Below, piece by piece: positions 27,730 through 36,416 of a stretch of DNA of 64,000 nucleotides. The first letter of the stretch is position 1. Each line of letters begins with the position of its first letter. The translations under genes and the position numbers were made by a program. Where the stretch lies: NCBI RefSeq assembly GCF_943737015.1, contig NZ_CALSFP010000001.1, positions 124,001 through 188,000 of the forward strand, read 5' to 3'. Under the pieces are notes generated by a model. It worked only from the letters and a program-made list of their open reading frames with translations, ran no database searches and had not been told where the DNA came from. This DNA comes from Staphylococcus sp. Marseille-Q5304 (lineage in GTDB: Bacteria > Bacillota > Bacilli > Staphylococcales > Staphylococcaceae).

Positions 27730-29502
27730 ATGCAACTAAGCAGAGTCAAACGATTATATAGTCATAGGTATCTGCCTGGTTTAGATGGCTTTCGTGCAAT
27801 TGCGGTAATTGCAATTATCATCTTTCATTTAAATGCACAGTGGTTGCCAGGTGGTTTTTTAGGGGTAGACACATTTTTTGTAATTTCAGGTTATTTGATA
27901 ACAGCTTTACTATTGTCGGAATATGAAAGAGAAGGTTCTATTGATTTAATAGCCTTTTGGAAGCGGAGAATCAAACGGTTAATACCAGCAGTTATATTCT
28001 TACTTGGGGTTGTACTAACTTATGTCGTATTATTTGAACCGAAATTAATACTAGACATTAAGCAGGATGTTGTTGCAGCGTTTTTCTATGTATCGAATTG
28101 GTGGTACATCATTCAAAATGTAGATTACTTTAATCAATTCGAAAGTGCACCGTTAAAACATTTATGGTCTCTTGCGATTGAAGAACAGTTCTATTTAGTT
28201 TACCCAATTATTTTATTATTATTATTGAAATTCGCAAAAAGGCGAGAAACTTTCTTCACCTTATTAATTGTTTCGTTAATTTCATTATTATTGATGATTA
28301 TTTTATCTCATTTCAATAATGGGCAATCACGGGTTTATTTTGGTACGGACACCCGTTTACAAACATTGTTACTCGGTGCTTTATTAGCAATGGTTTGGTC
28401 CCCATTCAGCATGAAATCTAATATTCCTAACTCCCGAAGATCTTTAATAGATGTGCTCGGTGCTTTAGGATTTATAGGTTTAATCATCATGTTCTTTACT
28501 ACATCTAGTAAAGCGGGATGGTTATACAATGGTGGATTTTATATTATTTCATTTTTCACGTTATTTATAATCGCTAGTGCGGCGCATCCATCAGGTTGGT
28601 TCGCTAAGCTTATGGGAAATAAATGGTTTGTTTATATAGGTAAACGATCATATAGTTTATATCTATGGCACTATCCAGTTATTACGTTTGTACATAGTCA
28701 CTTCGTAGATGGTCAGATTCCATTTTATGCATATTTATTGGATCTTATATTGATGTGTCTCATGACAGAGTTCTCTTATAGGTTTATCGAAAAACCTGTT
28801 AGAAAACACGGTATCAAAGCGTTTGCTATTTCACCTACAAAGAGAAAACAATTTTACAGAATGGCCATTGCTGCCATCTTAGTTGTTCCTACTCTATTGT
28901 TGTTTAGTGGACAATTTGATGCGAAAGGTAAGAAATTCCAAGAACATAAGCAAACTTCTTTTAATAGCACAAAATCAAAAGATGACAAACAATCTAACAA
29001 GCAAAAACAAGGATTTGAAGGTCAAATTAAACCTATGCTTATTGGTGACTCAGTCATGGTTGATATCGGTAAGTATTTCCAAAAACAAGTACCGAATGCG
29101 AAAGTTGATGGTAAAGTAGGCCGACAATTGACAGACGCAAATAACTTAATTAATAGTAAATACGAAAATTATTGTAAGCCTAACAAAGACATCGTTCTTG
29201 AATTAGGTACAAACGGTGACTTTACTGAAGGTCAACTTAATACACTTATTAAAAAATGTAATGGCGCTAACATCTACTTAACGACGACTCGCGTGCCAAG
29301 AAAGTATGAGCAACATGTCAATCAGTTAATTCATGAAGCAGGTAAAAAGCATAAAAACGTTCATGTTGTTGAATGGTATAAAGCCTCAGAAGGCCATCAA
29401 GAATACTTTGCGAAAGATGGTATCCATCTACAACCTATAGGTTCGAAAGCATTATCTAATTTAATTATTAAGGAAATTAAAAAAGTGCATAACGCAGGAT
29501 AA
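27730..29502 (+). CDS. oatA: Peptidoglycan O-acetyltransferase OatA
   Basis: O-acetylates the C6 hydroxyl of N-acetylmuramic acid and so gives lysozyme resistance. The 590-residue protein has an N-terminal acyltransferase-3 domain of about 11 helices (YLPGLDGFRAIAVIAIIIFH, FFVISGYLI) and, after a basic linker near residue 400, a surface SGNH esterase-like domain with the Ser in IGDSVM, the LGTNGDF block and the Asp/His pair in DGIHL. The reading frame is secure because a stop lies three codons upstream. The ribosome site AGAGGGTAGG is 14 bases from this ATG and better placed for an overlapping 13-codon frame at 27720. Confidence 0.92.
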   Translation: MQLSRVKRLYSHRYLPGLDGFRAIAVIAIIIFHLNAQWLPGGFLGVDTFFVISGYLITALLLSEYEREGSIDLIAFWKRRIKRLIPAVIFLLGVVLTYVVLFEPKLILDIKQDVVAAFFYVSNWWYIIQNVDYFNQFESAPLKHLWSLAIEEQFYLVYPIILLLLLKFAKRRETFFTLLIVSLISLLLMIILSHFNNGQSRVYFGTDTRLQTLLLGALLAMVWSPFSMKSNIPNSRRSLIDVLGALGFIGLIIMFFTTSSKAGWLYNGGFYIISFFTLFIIASAAHPSGWFAKLMGNKWFVYIGKRSYSLYLWHYPVITFVHSHFVDGQIPFYAYLLDLILMCLMTEFSYRFIEKPVRKHGIKAFAISPTKRKQFYRMAIAAILVVPTLLLFSGQFDAKGKKFQEHKQTSFNSTKSKDDKQSNKQKQGFEGQIKPMLIGDSVMVDIGKYFQKQVPNAKVDGKVGRQLTDANNLINSKYENYCKPNKDIVLELGTNGDFTEGQLNTLIKKCNGANIYLTTTRVPRKYEQHVNQLIHEAGKKHKNVHVVEWYKASEGHQEYFAKDGIHLQPIGSKALSNLIIKEIKKVHNAG

Positions 29503-29653
29503 AAACCAACTGTAGTGCTAAATACCTTTTACACATTCAATATAACATGTATATGTATCCATTAAATTTCATTGGGATAACGTTTTATTACAATTATGTT
29601 TTGTTAATGTTTAGATTAGATTGAGTTTAATTTTAGTAATTTGTTAAAGTAAT

Positions 29654-29697
29654 GGACTGATGTGTGGGTTTGCCTACGCATCAGTCTTGTTTTATTT
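29654..29697 (+). terminator. oatA terminator
   Basis: GACTGATGTGT pairs with TACGCATCAGTC (one wobble) and is followed by TTGTTTTATTTT. Confidence 0.75.
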
Positions 29698-29780
29698 TCT
29701 TAAAATATTCAATAATAGTAATTGTAACGGCATATATGAGAGTTTAAAAATTGAATTAAATCCATTGGAGGTTAAGCTAT

Positions 29781-29945
29781 ATGAAAATCAATTCAGTTTT
29801 ATCAGGGGTAATTTTAATTATTTTGCTTATCGGTTCTATATTATTGAACATATTCGGTGTACCACGTATGGTAAGCATAAGTTATGATTTAGTTGCAATT
29901 ATAATAATTATCTCTTTATTTTTTATTCCTACGAAAAGAAAATGA
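29781..29945 (+). CDS. Small two-helix membrane protein, unknown
   Basis: A 54-residue protein starting MKINSVLSGVILIILL, with GGAGG 9 bases before its ATG. Two hydrophobic segments (about residues 5-25 and 36-49) are separated by FGVPRMVSISYD; the C-terminus is basic (TKRK). A perfect terminator follows 38 bases later, which supports an independent gene. Not recognised. Confidence 0.65.
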   Translation: MKINSVLSGVILIILLIGSILLNIFGVPRMVSISYDLVAIIIIISLFFIPTKRK

Positions 29946-29982
29946 TGTTAGTAGAGTGTTAAAAAGAAAAAATATTATATAA

Positions 29983-30016
29983 AAAAACGTTAACTTCCCA
30001 AGTTAACGTTTTTTTA
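29983..30016 (+). terminator. Terminator of the 54-residue membrane protein gene
   Basis: AAAAACGTTAACTT/AAGTTAACGTTTTTTT, perfect 14-base stem with a CCC loop. Confidence 0.85.
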
Positions 30017-30348
30017 ATAAGTTAAGTGATTAATTTTCTATAATTTCTCATATTAATTTCATTCACTTATCTTTTTCCCAAAATAGACAAAATCAATTTC
30101 GGTTGGGCAATTCCTATTAATAATGATAAGTTAATTAAATTCATTTCTTTACATGAATTGGTATACGTTTCTTGTTTAGTTAAATAATGAGGATTGGAAA
30201 TATAATTTATTAGAATTTTTATATCTTATCAAATCAAACTATTGTCCCAACCGTTGCGTAAATGAAAAAGTTTCGGAGAATCACGTAAGCTATGATATGT
30301 GACGTTTCAAACAAGGGGTATAATCGTTTATGCTAAAAGGAATACAAT
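30017..30348. other. AT-rich intergenic, no gene seen
   Basis: No open frame with a ribosome site. The stretch separates the plus-strand membrane protein from the minus-strand 52-residue gene; I see no convincing hairpin next to the latter. Confidence 0.4.
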
Positions 30349-30507
30349 TTAAGATAAAATTTCGCGGATTTTATCGCAAGCATATTTATATTCAACTTTA
30401 GAAGGGTTTACGTCGAATTTGAACTCTAAATATGCTAACAACTTGTGATATTCGAAAGTAGACAAATCATTCGGAATATCAATAGAACGTAGTTTTAAAC
30501 TTTCCAT
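30349..30507 (-). CDS. Small soluble protein, 52 residues, unknown
   Basis: Starts MESLKLRSIDIPNDLSTFEY and ends KYACDKIREILS. The composition is balanced and charged, codon use is like that of its neighbours, and GAGG lies 9 bases before the ATG, all of which argue for a true gene. No signal peptide or membrane helix; one cysteine. Two short helices are likely. I do not recognise the family. Confidence 0.7.
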   Translation of the reverse strand: MESLKLRSIDIPNDLSTFEYHKLLAYLEFKFDVNPSKVEYKYACDKIREILS

Positions 30508-30840
30508 AATATAACACCTCACACTTTTGATTACTTATTACATCTTAACACTAAAATATGCCTTTGTTTTTTCAAGAACATTACAATGTAATTAAGTTTA
30601 AAACGGCGAACGTTTCAGTTGTTGAAGGGGGTTGTGACATTAAAAATGGGATATTATGCATGTTGAAAGACGGGCGATTTTTACTCGTCTTTTTTATGTG
30701 ACATTTGTGTAATAGACTTTGTAATATTTCATAATTTTCATTAAAGATAGTAATTTATTTGAACAGAATATCGAGTCATGACAAGTCGTTTAAATTGCTT
30801 TATTATTAGTGTTGAAGACAATTAACGGAGGTTTACGTAT
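30508..30840. other. Divergent intergenic region with an orphan terminator
   Basis: Between the 52-residue gene and manA. Contains a strong GAAGGGGG stretch at 30624, a six-codon ATG frame (MGYYAC) and a hairpin terminator at 30665-30696. Otherwise AT-rich promoter DNA. Confidence 0.45.
30665..30698 (+). terminator. Orphan terminator
   Basis: AAAGACGGGC..ACTCGTCTTTTTT: short GACG/CGTC-based stem followed by six T. No gene of normal size precedes it, so it may end a small RNA or leader peptide. Confidence 0.5.
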
Positions 30841-31776
30841 ATGCCATTATTTTTAGAACCAGTATTTCAGGAACGTATTTGGGGTGGCGCAGCACTCAAG
30901 TCTTTTAATTATGATATACCTAATGATTCTACTGGAGAATGTTGGGCGATTTCAGCTCACCCTAATGGACCTAATATCGTGAAAAATGGAAAGTACCAAG
31001 GGGAAACTTTAGACGAAGTATGGCGAAATGACCAAGCTTTATTTGGTGAAAATGAAGAAAGACCTTTCCCTTTATTGACGAAAATATTAGACGCTAATGA
31101 TAAATTATCCGTTCAGGTCCATCCTAACGATGATTATGCTCAGAAGCATGAAGGAGAGTTCGGTAAGACAGAATGTTGGTATATTTTAGACGCTAAAGAA
31201 GGTGCTGAAATTATTTACGGAGTTAATGCTGAGTCTCAAAAAGAACTAATTCATATGATTGATCACAAGCAATTTGATCAACTATTTAATAAAGTGAAAG
31301 TCCAACCTGGTGAATTTTACTATGTGCCTGCGGGAACTGTTCATGCGATTGGCGCAGGGATATTAATTTTAGAGACGCAACAGTCTTCTGATACTACTTA
31401 CCGGATATATGATTATGAACGTACAGATAAAAATGGTAAACAACGAGAATTACATTTAGAACAAAGTAAAGATGTAATTAATTTGGATGAAACGTCTCCA
31501 AATACGAAACCAAAATATGAAACGATTCAAGGTCATTCGTATACACAGTTTGTCTCTAATTCATTTTTTACTATTGAGCGTTGGATAATAGATGGCCATT
31601 TAGATTATTCTAAACCATATCAATATTGTTTAGTTTCTGTTATAGATGGTCACGGCACTGTGCGTACCGAACAACAATCTTATGATGTAGAAAAGGGGAC
31701 GCATTTTATCTTAACTGTAGAAGATGAAAACATTGAATTTAACGGTGACATGACGTTTGTTGTGAGTCACGAATAA
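30841..31776 (+). CDS. manA: Mannose-6-phosphate isomerase, class I
   Basis: Zinc enzyme interconverting mannose 6-phosphate and fructose 6-phosphate. The 311-residue short bacterial form has the metal ligands in VQVHPND (Gln92, His94), Glu111 in KTECWYIL and a histidine in YVPAGTVHAIG, plus the type I N-terminus PVFQERIWGG. Ribosome site GGAGG 8 bases before ATG. A ROK sugar kinase follows 45 bases later on the same strand, so the pair can phosphorylate and isomerise hexoses. Confidence 0.95.
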   Translation: MPLFLEPVFQERIWGGAALKSFNYDIPNDSTGECWAISAHPNGPNIVKNGKYQGETLDEVWRNDQALFGENEERPFPLLTKILDANDKLSVQVHPNDDYAQKHEGEFGKTECWYILDAKEGAEIIYGVNAESQKELIHMIDHKQFDQLFNKVKVQPGEFYYVPAGTVHAIGAGILILETQQSSDTTYRIYDYERTDKNGKQRELHLEQSKDVINLDETSPNTKPKYETIQGHSYTQFVSNSFFTIERWIIDGHLDYSKPYQYCLVSVIDGHGTVRTEQQSYDVEKGTHFILTVEDENIEFNGDMTFVVSHE

Positions 31777-31821
31777 AAAACAACGCGCCATATAGGCCAT
31801 TTATAATAGAGGTGACAGAAT

Positions 31822-32715
31822 ATGTTAAAACTTTGTGTTGATATTGGCGGCACAAAAACAATTGTTGGAGTCGTGAATGAACATTCTGAAATTATAGATC
31901 AGAAAAGATTTCAAACTTTCACATCCGACCCACAACAACAATTTAGTGAGATTATTGAAATAGCCCATCAATTTACGCAGCATTATGAACAACTAGATAA
32001 ATCTATTTTGAATATTGCGATGCCAGGTCCTTGTGATTATAGAAAGGGAATATTTTTAAATCCACCGAATTTGCAAGCTTATAATCAATTCGACGCTGGA
32101 CAGTATATCGAAATGAATAGTGATTTCCAACCGAACTTTGTAAATGATACGGATGCAGCAATCATTTCTGAGTATCAGCATATTAAAGATGAAACTGATA
32201 ATTTTATCTATATTACCATTAGTACAGGTGTAGGGATGGCATATGTTAAAGATGGTCGTTTGGTTTCCGGGGTTGATGGAAACTTTGGTGAAGTAGGTCA
32301 TACAATTATTAAAGGTAATAGCGATTATCTGTGCCCTGTGTGTCAGCAGTATGGATGTGTTGAAAATGAAATCTCAGGTACTGCAATGAGTAGAAAGGCA
32401 AGTGACTTATTACAAAGAGACGTTTCAACACGTGAAGCTATCGATATGTATATGAAACGAGAAAATCAAGCTATTACTGAAATGATAGATGAGGTATTAA
32501 CGCTGACGCAACAACTGTGTACAAATTTAATAAGTATATTTAATACGTACCATATTGTGTTAGGTGGTGGCGTGACGCAAAGTAAATTACCTTATAGTGA
32601 GAAAATAATAGACTATGCAAAAGCACACCATCTCATAAAAGATGTACCACTGAAAGTTAAAGTCAGTGATTTAGAAGCGAACGTTTTAACAGGTTTATAT
32701 TATATTAATGAATAA
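31822..32715 (+). CDS. ROK-family sugar kinase
   Basis: A 297-residue kinase of the ROK family (glucokinase, fructokinase, N-acetylmannosamine kinase). The N-terminal phosphate loop DIGGTKTIVGVV, the catalytic NDTDAA (about residue 111), the ISTGVGMAYV segment and the zinc-site variant CPVCQQYGCVENEISGTAM are present. The co-transcribed manA suggests mannose or fructose as substrate, but ROK specificity cannot be read from motifs. Ribosome site GAGGTG 9 bases before ATG. A terminator follows. Confidence 0.88.
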   Translation: MLKLCVDIGGTKTIVGVVNEHSEIIDQKRFQTFTSDPQQQFSEIIEIAHQFTQHYEQLDKSILNIAMPGPCDYRKGIFLNPPNLQAYNQFDAGQYIEMNSDFQPNFVNDTDAAIISEYQHIKDETDNFIYITISTGVGMAYVKDGRLVSGVDGNFGEVGHTIIKGNSDYLCPVCQQYGCVENEISGTAMSRKASDLLQRDVSTREAIDMYMKRENQAITEMIDEVLTLTQQLCTNLISIFNTYHIVLGGGVTQSKLPYSEKIIDYAKAHHLIKDVPLKVKVSDLEANVLTGLYYINE

Positions 32716-32718
32716 AAT

Positions 32719-32763
32719 TAAAGTCGAGATTGGGTTTTCTATTTGCCAACCTCGACTTTTTAT
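32719..32763 (+). terminator. manA-ROK operon terminator
   Basis: AAAGTCGAGATTGG pairs with CCAACCTCGACTTTT (one mismatch), followed by T residues; located between convergent genes. Confidence 0.8.
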
Positions 32764-32794
32764 ATTTGTATTTACAGCAGATTAATTTCAATAT

Positions 32795-33253
32795 TTATAG
32801 TCTGTTTCTTTTTACCTTCCAAAGATGACTAATGTTCAATGATTTAGACAGTTGATCAGAAATTAATAGTCCTAATGCGATAGATCCCGCAATCAGTATT
32901 GCACGAATAAATGTATCTGATGCTTCTGCGAAATTTAAAGTCACGAGTTGTTGTGTAGCTCTAAATGCGATACTTCCTGGTACAAGAGGAATAATGCCTG
33001 GAATCATAAATAATACCACTGGCGCCTTAAAGACACGACTCATAATATGACTGAGTAGCCCTAATGTTAGGCTTCCTAATAAACTGCAATAAATGCTATC
33101 CATATTAAGATATTCGTGAAGAATAAAGTAAACTAAATATCCCGAAGCGCCAGCAAATCCAGCTGGAATAAATATTCTTCTAGGTGAATCATAAATGACA
33201 TTAAAGAAATAAGAAGCGCTAAAACTACATATAAATGTAAATAAGATTGTCAT
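32795..33253 (-). CDS. Threonine/serine exporter, small subunit (ThrE C-terminal/YjjB type)
   Basis: A 152-residue protein with about five hydrophobic segments, matching the ThrE_2/DUF3815 half of the exporter. It ends with a short basic tail (LWKVKRNRL). Its ATG follows the stop of the larger subunit by 12 bases with AAGGAGG in the gap, so translation is coupled. The motif VPGSIAFRATQQLV is typical of this half. With the next gene it should export threonine and serine or a related small solute. Confidence 0.85.
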   Translation of the reverse strand: MTILFTFICSFSASYFFNVIYDSPRRIFIPAGFAGASGYLVYFILHEYLNMDSIYCSLLGSLTLGLLSHIMSRVFKAPVVLFMIPGIIPLVPGSIAFRATQQLVTLNFAEASDTFIRAILIAGSIALGLLISDQLSKSLNISHLWKVKRNRL

Positions 33254-33265
33254 ATGTCATCCTCC

Positions 33266-34018
33266 TTAAAATATTGAGTAGGCAATAGCAATTCCTGAAC
33301 CTATAGCAAATGCTATGACTAAAGCTTCTAGAAATTTAGCAGTGAACATTATCATATGGCGACTAAATAAATCTTGAATAGCCGTTGTAATTAAAACTCC
33401 AGGAACAATTGGCATAACGGAAGCAATCATCGAAGGTCCGAAGCGGTCTCCCACATGAAAGAATTCTGAACCAAGAATAACGATAGAACCTAACACAATT
33501 GATCCGATAAATTCAGGTATAAACATCGTTAATGATTTTCGTTGCAACAATTCAATAATGCAAAATCCAATAGCACCAGCAATTAAAGTCGTAATTAACT
33601 CTTTCAATGAACCACCTTGTAGATATAAAAAGCTAATCGATATTAACCCAGCAGCGATGACCTTTTTCCATAGCGCAATGCTTAATGACGATTGATCCAC
33701 ACGTTTAAGCAATGTATATGCTTCGTCAATTGAAATCTTGTTGCTCGTTAACTGTCGTGAAATAGAATTAACTTGGTATATTTTAGATAAATTTGTAATA
33801 TTTTTATTGATTCTCAGTATTCGTGTATCATGCTCTTCGCTTAATGAAAAGTTGATAAACACATTAATAACATAACCTTGACTTTGATAATATCCCATAC
33901 AAATTGCAATACGACGCATCGTATCTTCTATTCTGGAAACTTCTGCACCAGATGCTAAAAGAATCTTTCCGGCGAGCAGTATGACATTCATCGTAATTTT
34001 ATCTTGTTGACGTTGCAT
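33266..34018 (-). CDS. Threonine/serine exporter, large subunit (ThrE N-terminal/YjjP type)
   Basis: A 250-residue DUF1212/YjjP-like protein. The soluble N-terminal domain has the family start LAGKILLASGAEVSRIEDTMRRIA; the rest has about five membrane segments including MPIVPGVLITTAIQDLF. In Corynebacterium a single ThrE carries both halves; here they are split into two genes in one operon. The ribosome site GAGGAGG is 7 bases before the ATG. Confidence 0.88.
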   Translation of the reverse strand: MQRQQDKITMNVILLAGKILLASGAEVSRIEDTMRRIAICMGYYQSQGYVINVFINFSLSEEHDTRILRINKNITNLSKIYQVNSISRQLTSNKISIDEAYTLLKRVDQSSLSIALWKKVIAAGLISISFLYLQGGSLKELITTLIAGAIGFCIIELLQRKSLTMFIPEFIGSIVLGSIVILGSEFFHVGDRFGPSMIASVMPIVPGVLITTAIQDLFSRHMIMFTAKFLEALVIAFAIGSGIAIAYSIF

Positions 34019-34095
34019 ATACTGACCTCCTCAAATTAATAATTAAAATTATTATCCCAATATTGTGAAAACAAAGCAAAGGGTAATGTTTAATT

Positions 34096-34200
34096 TACAA
34101 TGTGGTCACATAGGAAGATCGACCGAGAGGAGTCTGAGGGTTGTGTCACCGAAGTCTCCCAAGTAGTCTAAAAGTGGGACTACTAAGCTGGTTTTCAATT
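34096..34200. other. Structured intergenic element of unknown nature
   Basis: Between the thrE-like and mccA genes is a GC-richer stretch with nested pairing: GAGAGGAGTC..GACTCC-type arms, GGGTTGTGTCACC and AAGTAGTC/GACTACT. It lies upstream of the mccA promoter at 34208 and so is not its leader. One arm (GTAGTCCCAC on the minus strand) recalls the dispersed repeat. It could be a small RNA, a decayed repeat or a terminator remnant. Confidence 0.35.
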
Positions 34201-34207
34201 TAAAAAT

Positions 34208-34236
34208 TTGCAATACGTACGTTTTTTGTCTATAAT
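34208..34236 (+). promoter_or_regulatory. Sigma-A promoter of mccA-mccB
   Basis: TTGCAA at 34208 and consensus TATAAT at 34231 with a 17-base spacer, giving a leader of about 43 bases. Confidence 0.75.
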
Positions 34237-34285
34237 CCTTAGCTGTGTGGTAAGATTTAATGGTATTAATATTTGGAGGTTAACG

Positions 34286-35185
34286 ATGATAACTTTTGAC
34301 TTAATAGGTCATACGCCACTAGTGTTGTTAAAGTCTTTTAGCGATGAAAATGTTCAAATTTACGCTAAATTAGAGCAATTTAATCCTGGTGGCAGTGTGA
34401 AAGATCGATTAGGTAAATATTTAATCGAGCAGGCAGTGGAGGAACATGGTTTAAAAAGTGGAGATACTATCGTGGAAGCTTCAGCTGGTAATACAGGTAT
34501 AGGTTTAGCCATTGCAGCGAATCATTTCGATTTGAAAACAGTAATATTTGCGCCTGAAGGATTTTCAGAGGAAAAAATTTCTATCATGAAAGCGCTAGGT
34601 GCAGTTGTTAAACGTACGCCTAAGGATGGGGGCATGAAAGAAGCGCAAAGAGTAGCTAGAGCTTATGCTAAATCAAATGGTGCATTATATATGAACCAAT
34701 TCGAGTCGGAACATAACCCACGAGCTTATGAAGACACTTTAGCTAAAGAGATAACAGATGAGTTGCCAGAGGTTGATTATTTTGTAGCTGGTGTAGGTTC
34801 AGGTGGCACATTTACAGGGGTAGCTCGTCATATGTCTACTTTAAATGTTGAAAATGTTATCGTCGAACCAGAAGGATCTATTTTAAATGGGGGACCACAA
34901 CATCCTCATGATATAGAAGGGATAGGTTCTGAACAATGGCCTCAATTTTTACCTAAGTTATTAGTGAGTGATATTATAACAGTCAGTGATGCAGATGGCT
35001 TTAATAATGTAGCGCAAATAGCTAAAAAAGAAGGTCTGTTAGTAGGAAGTTCGTCAGGTGCCGCATTACAAGGTGCACTTGAAATTAAAAAACATTTAAA
35101 TAAAGGTGTAATCGTAACGATTTTCCCAGATGGAAGCGATCGTTATATGTCTAAACAAATATTCAATTATAAGGAGAATGTATGA
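34286..35185 (+). CDS. mccA: Cystathionine beta-synthase / O-acetylserine thiol-lyase family (MccA)
   Basis: PLP enzyme of the cysteine synthase family, 299 residues from ATG 34286 (GGAGG 6 bases upstream); the longer frame from 34208 would start inside the promoter. The PLP lysine is in FNPGGSVKDR (about residue 35), the AGNTGIG loop near residue 71 and the GVGSGGTFTG phosphate loop near 173. Its stop overlaps the start of the cystathionine lyase gene, the classical mccA-mccB arrangement for converting homocysteine plus serine to cystathionine and then cysteine. A plain cysteine synthase is the alternative. Confidence 0.85.
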   Translation: MITFDLIGHTPLVLLKSFSDENVQIYAKLEQFNPGGSVKDRLGKYLIEQAVEEHGLKSGDTIVEASAGNTGIGLAIAANHFDLKTVIFAPEGFSEEKISIMKALGAVVKRTPKDGGMKEAQRVARAYAKSNGALYMNQFESEHNPRAYEDTLAKEITDELPEVDYFVAGVGSGGTFTGVARHMSTLNVENVIVEPEGSILNGGPQHPHDIEGIGSEQWPQFLPKLLVSDIITVSDADGFNNVAQIAKKEGLLVGSSSGAALQGALEIKKHLNKGVIVTIFPDGSDRYMSKQIFNYKENV

Positions 35186-36324
35186 TGAATAAAAAAACAC
35201 AATTAATTCATGGTGGCAAGACAACGGATCCGTATACAGGTGCAGTAACAACACCTATTTATCAAACGAGTACGTATGAACAAGATGCTATAGGTGATTT
35301 ACGCCAAGGTTACGAATATTCTCGTTCAGGTAATCCAACACGTACTGCATTAGAAGGATTAATTGCTGATTTAGAACATGGTCAACATGGCTTTGCCTTT
35401 GGTTCAGGAATGGCCGCAATTAGTGCAGTAATAATGTTGCTAGACGAAGGAGATCATTTATTAATTAATTCGGATGTGTATGGTGGTACGTACAGAGCCT
35501 TAACTAAAGTATTTACACGCTATGGTATAAAAGTAGACTTTATAGATACGACACAAATTGATTCTGTAGAATCATATATTAAACCTGAAACGAAGATGCT
35601 TTATATCGAAACACCATCAAACCCATTATTACGTGTCACAGATATTAAAAAAACAGCTGAAATTGCTAAAAAACATAATTTGATTTCAGTCGTTGATAAT
35701 ACGTTTATGACACCATATTTCCAAAATCCATTAACTTTTGATATCGATATCGTATTACATTCAGCAACGAAATATATCGGCGGACATAGTGATGTAGTAG
35801 CTGGTTTAGTTGCAACAAATAATGCTGATTTAGCAGAACGCATCGGTTTCATTCAAAACTCAACTGGTGGTGTGCTTGGACCACAAGATAGTTATTTATT
35901 AATCCGCGGTATTAAAACACTTGGCTTACGAATGGATCAAGTTCAACGTAATACACTAGCGATTGTTGAGATGTTACAAAGTCATGAGGCAGTACAAGCA
36001 GTATTCCATCCAAGTGTTGAATCACATTTAAATCATGACATTCACCAATCACAAGCAAGTGGACACACAGGTGTAGTAGCATTTGAAGTAGCTGATATTG
36101 AAACAGCTAAGAAAGTCATCAAGGAGTCTAAACTGTTCACACTTGCGGAAAGCTTAGGCGCGGTAGAAAGTTTAGTATCAGTTCCTGCATTAATGACACA
36201 TGCTTCAATCCCTAAAGACGTTCGTGAAAAAGAAGGTATTGCTGATGGCTTAATTCGTTTATCCGTTGGTATTGAAGATACTGAAGACTTAGTAGCAGAT
36301 TTAAAACAAGCTTTAGAAAAATAG
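35182..36324 (+). CDS. mccB: Cystathionine gamma-lyase / gamma-synthase
   Basis: A 380-residue PLP enzyme of the Cys/Met metabolism family. Features are YSRSGNPTR near residue 47, SGMAAI near 74 and the PLP-lysine motif SATKYIGGHSD near 196. Two in-frame ATGs (35182 and 35185) overlap the mccA stop; AAGGAG favours 35185. Paired with mccA it most likely acts as cystathionine gamma-lyase, releasing cysteine, 2-oxobutyrate and ammonia; the synthase reaction cannot be ruled out. No met or luxS genes adjoin it. Confidence 0.88.
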   Translation: MMNKKTQLIHGGKTTDPYTGAVTTPIYQTSTYEQDAIGDLRQGYEYSRSGNPTRTALEGLIADLEHGQHGFAFGSGMAAISAVIMLLDEGDHLLINSDVYGGTYRALTKVFTRYGIKVDFIDTTQIDSVESYIKPETKMLYIETPSNPLLRVTDIKKTAEIAKKHNLISVVDNTFMTPYFQNPLTFDIDIVLHSATKYIGGHSDVVAGLVATNNADLAERIGFIQNSTGGVLGPQDSYLLIRGIKTLGLRMDQVQRNTLAIVEMLQSHEAVQAVFHPSVESHLNHDIHQSQASGHTGVVAFEVADIETAKKVIKESKLFTLAESLGAVESLVSVPALMTHASIPKDVREKEGIADGLIRLSVGIEDTEDLVADLKQALEK

Positions 36325-36344
36325 TTTCAATATGAATCATAAAT

Positions 36345-36396
36345 AAAGGTCAGAAAGCTTAAATGTTTAGAACATTTGGGCTTTCTGACCTTTTTA
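36345..36396. terminator. Bidirectional terminator
   Basis: AAAGGTCAGAAAGC pairs perfectly with GCTTTCTGACCTTTTT; inner AAATGTT/AACATTT arm. Ends mccB and the convergent membrane protein gene. Confidence 0.85.
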
Positions 36397-36416
36397 ATTT
36401 ATGTGCAATTTTTATT

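Noticed and set aside
29660..29887. 75-codon frame after oatA
   Set aside because: It begins inside the oatA terminator stem, has no ribosome site and overlaps the much better 54-residue membrane protein gene in another frame.
34130..34210. T-box or SAM riboswitch before the cysteine operon
   Set aside because: No T-box core (GGTGGNACCGCG) or S-box motif, and the promoter lies downstream of the structure.
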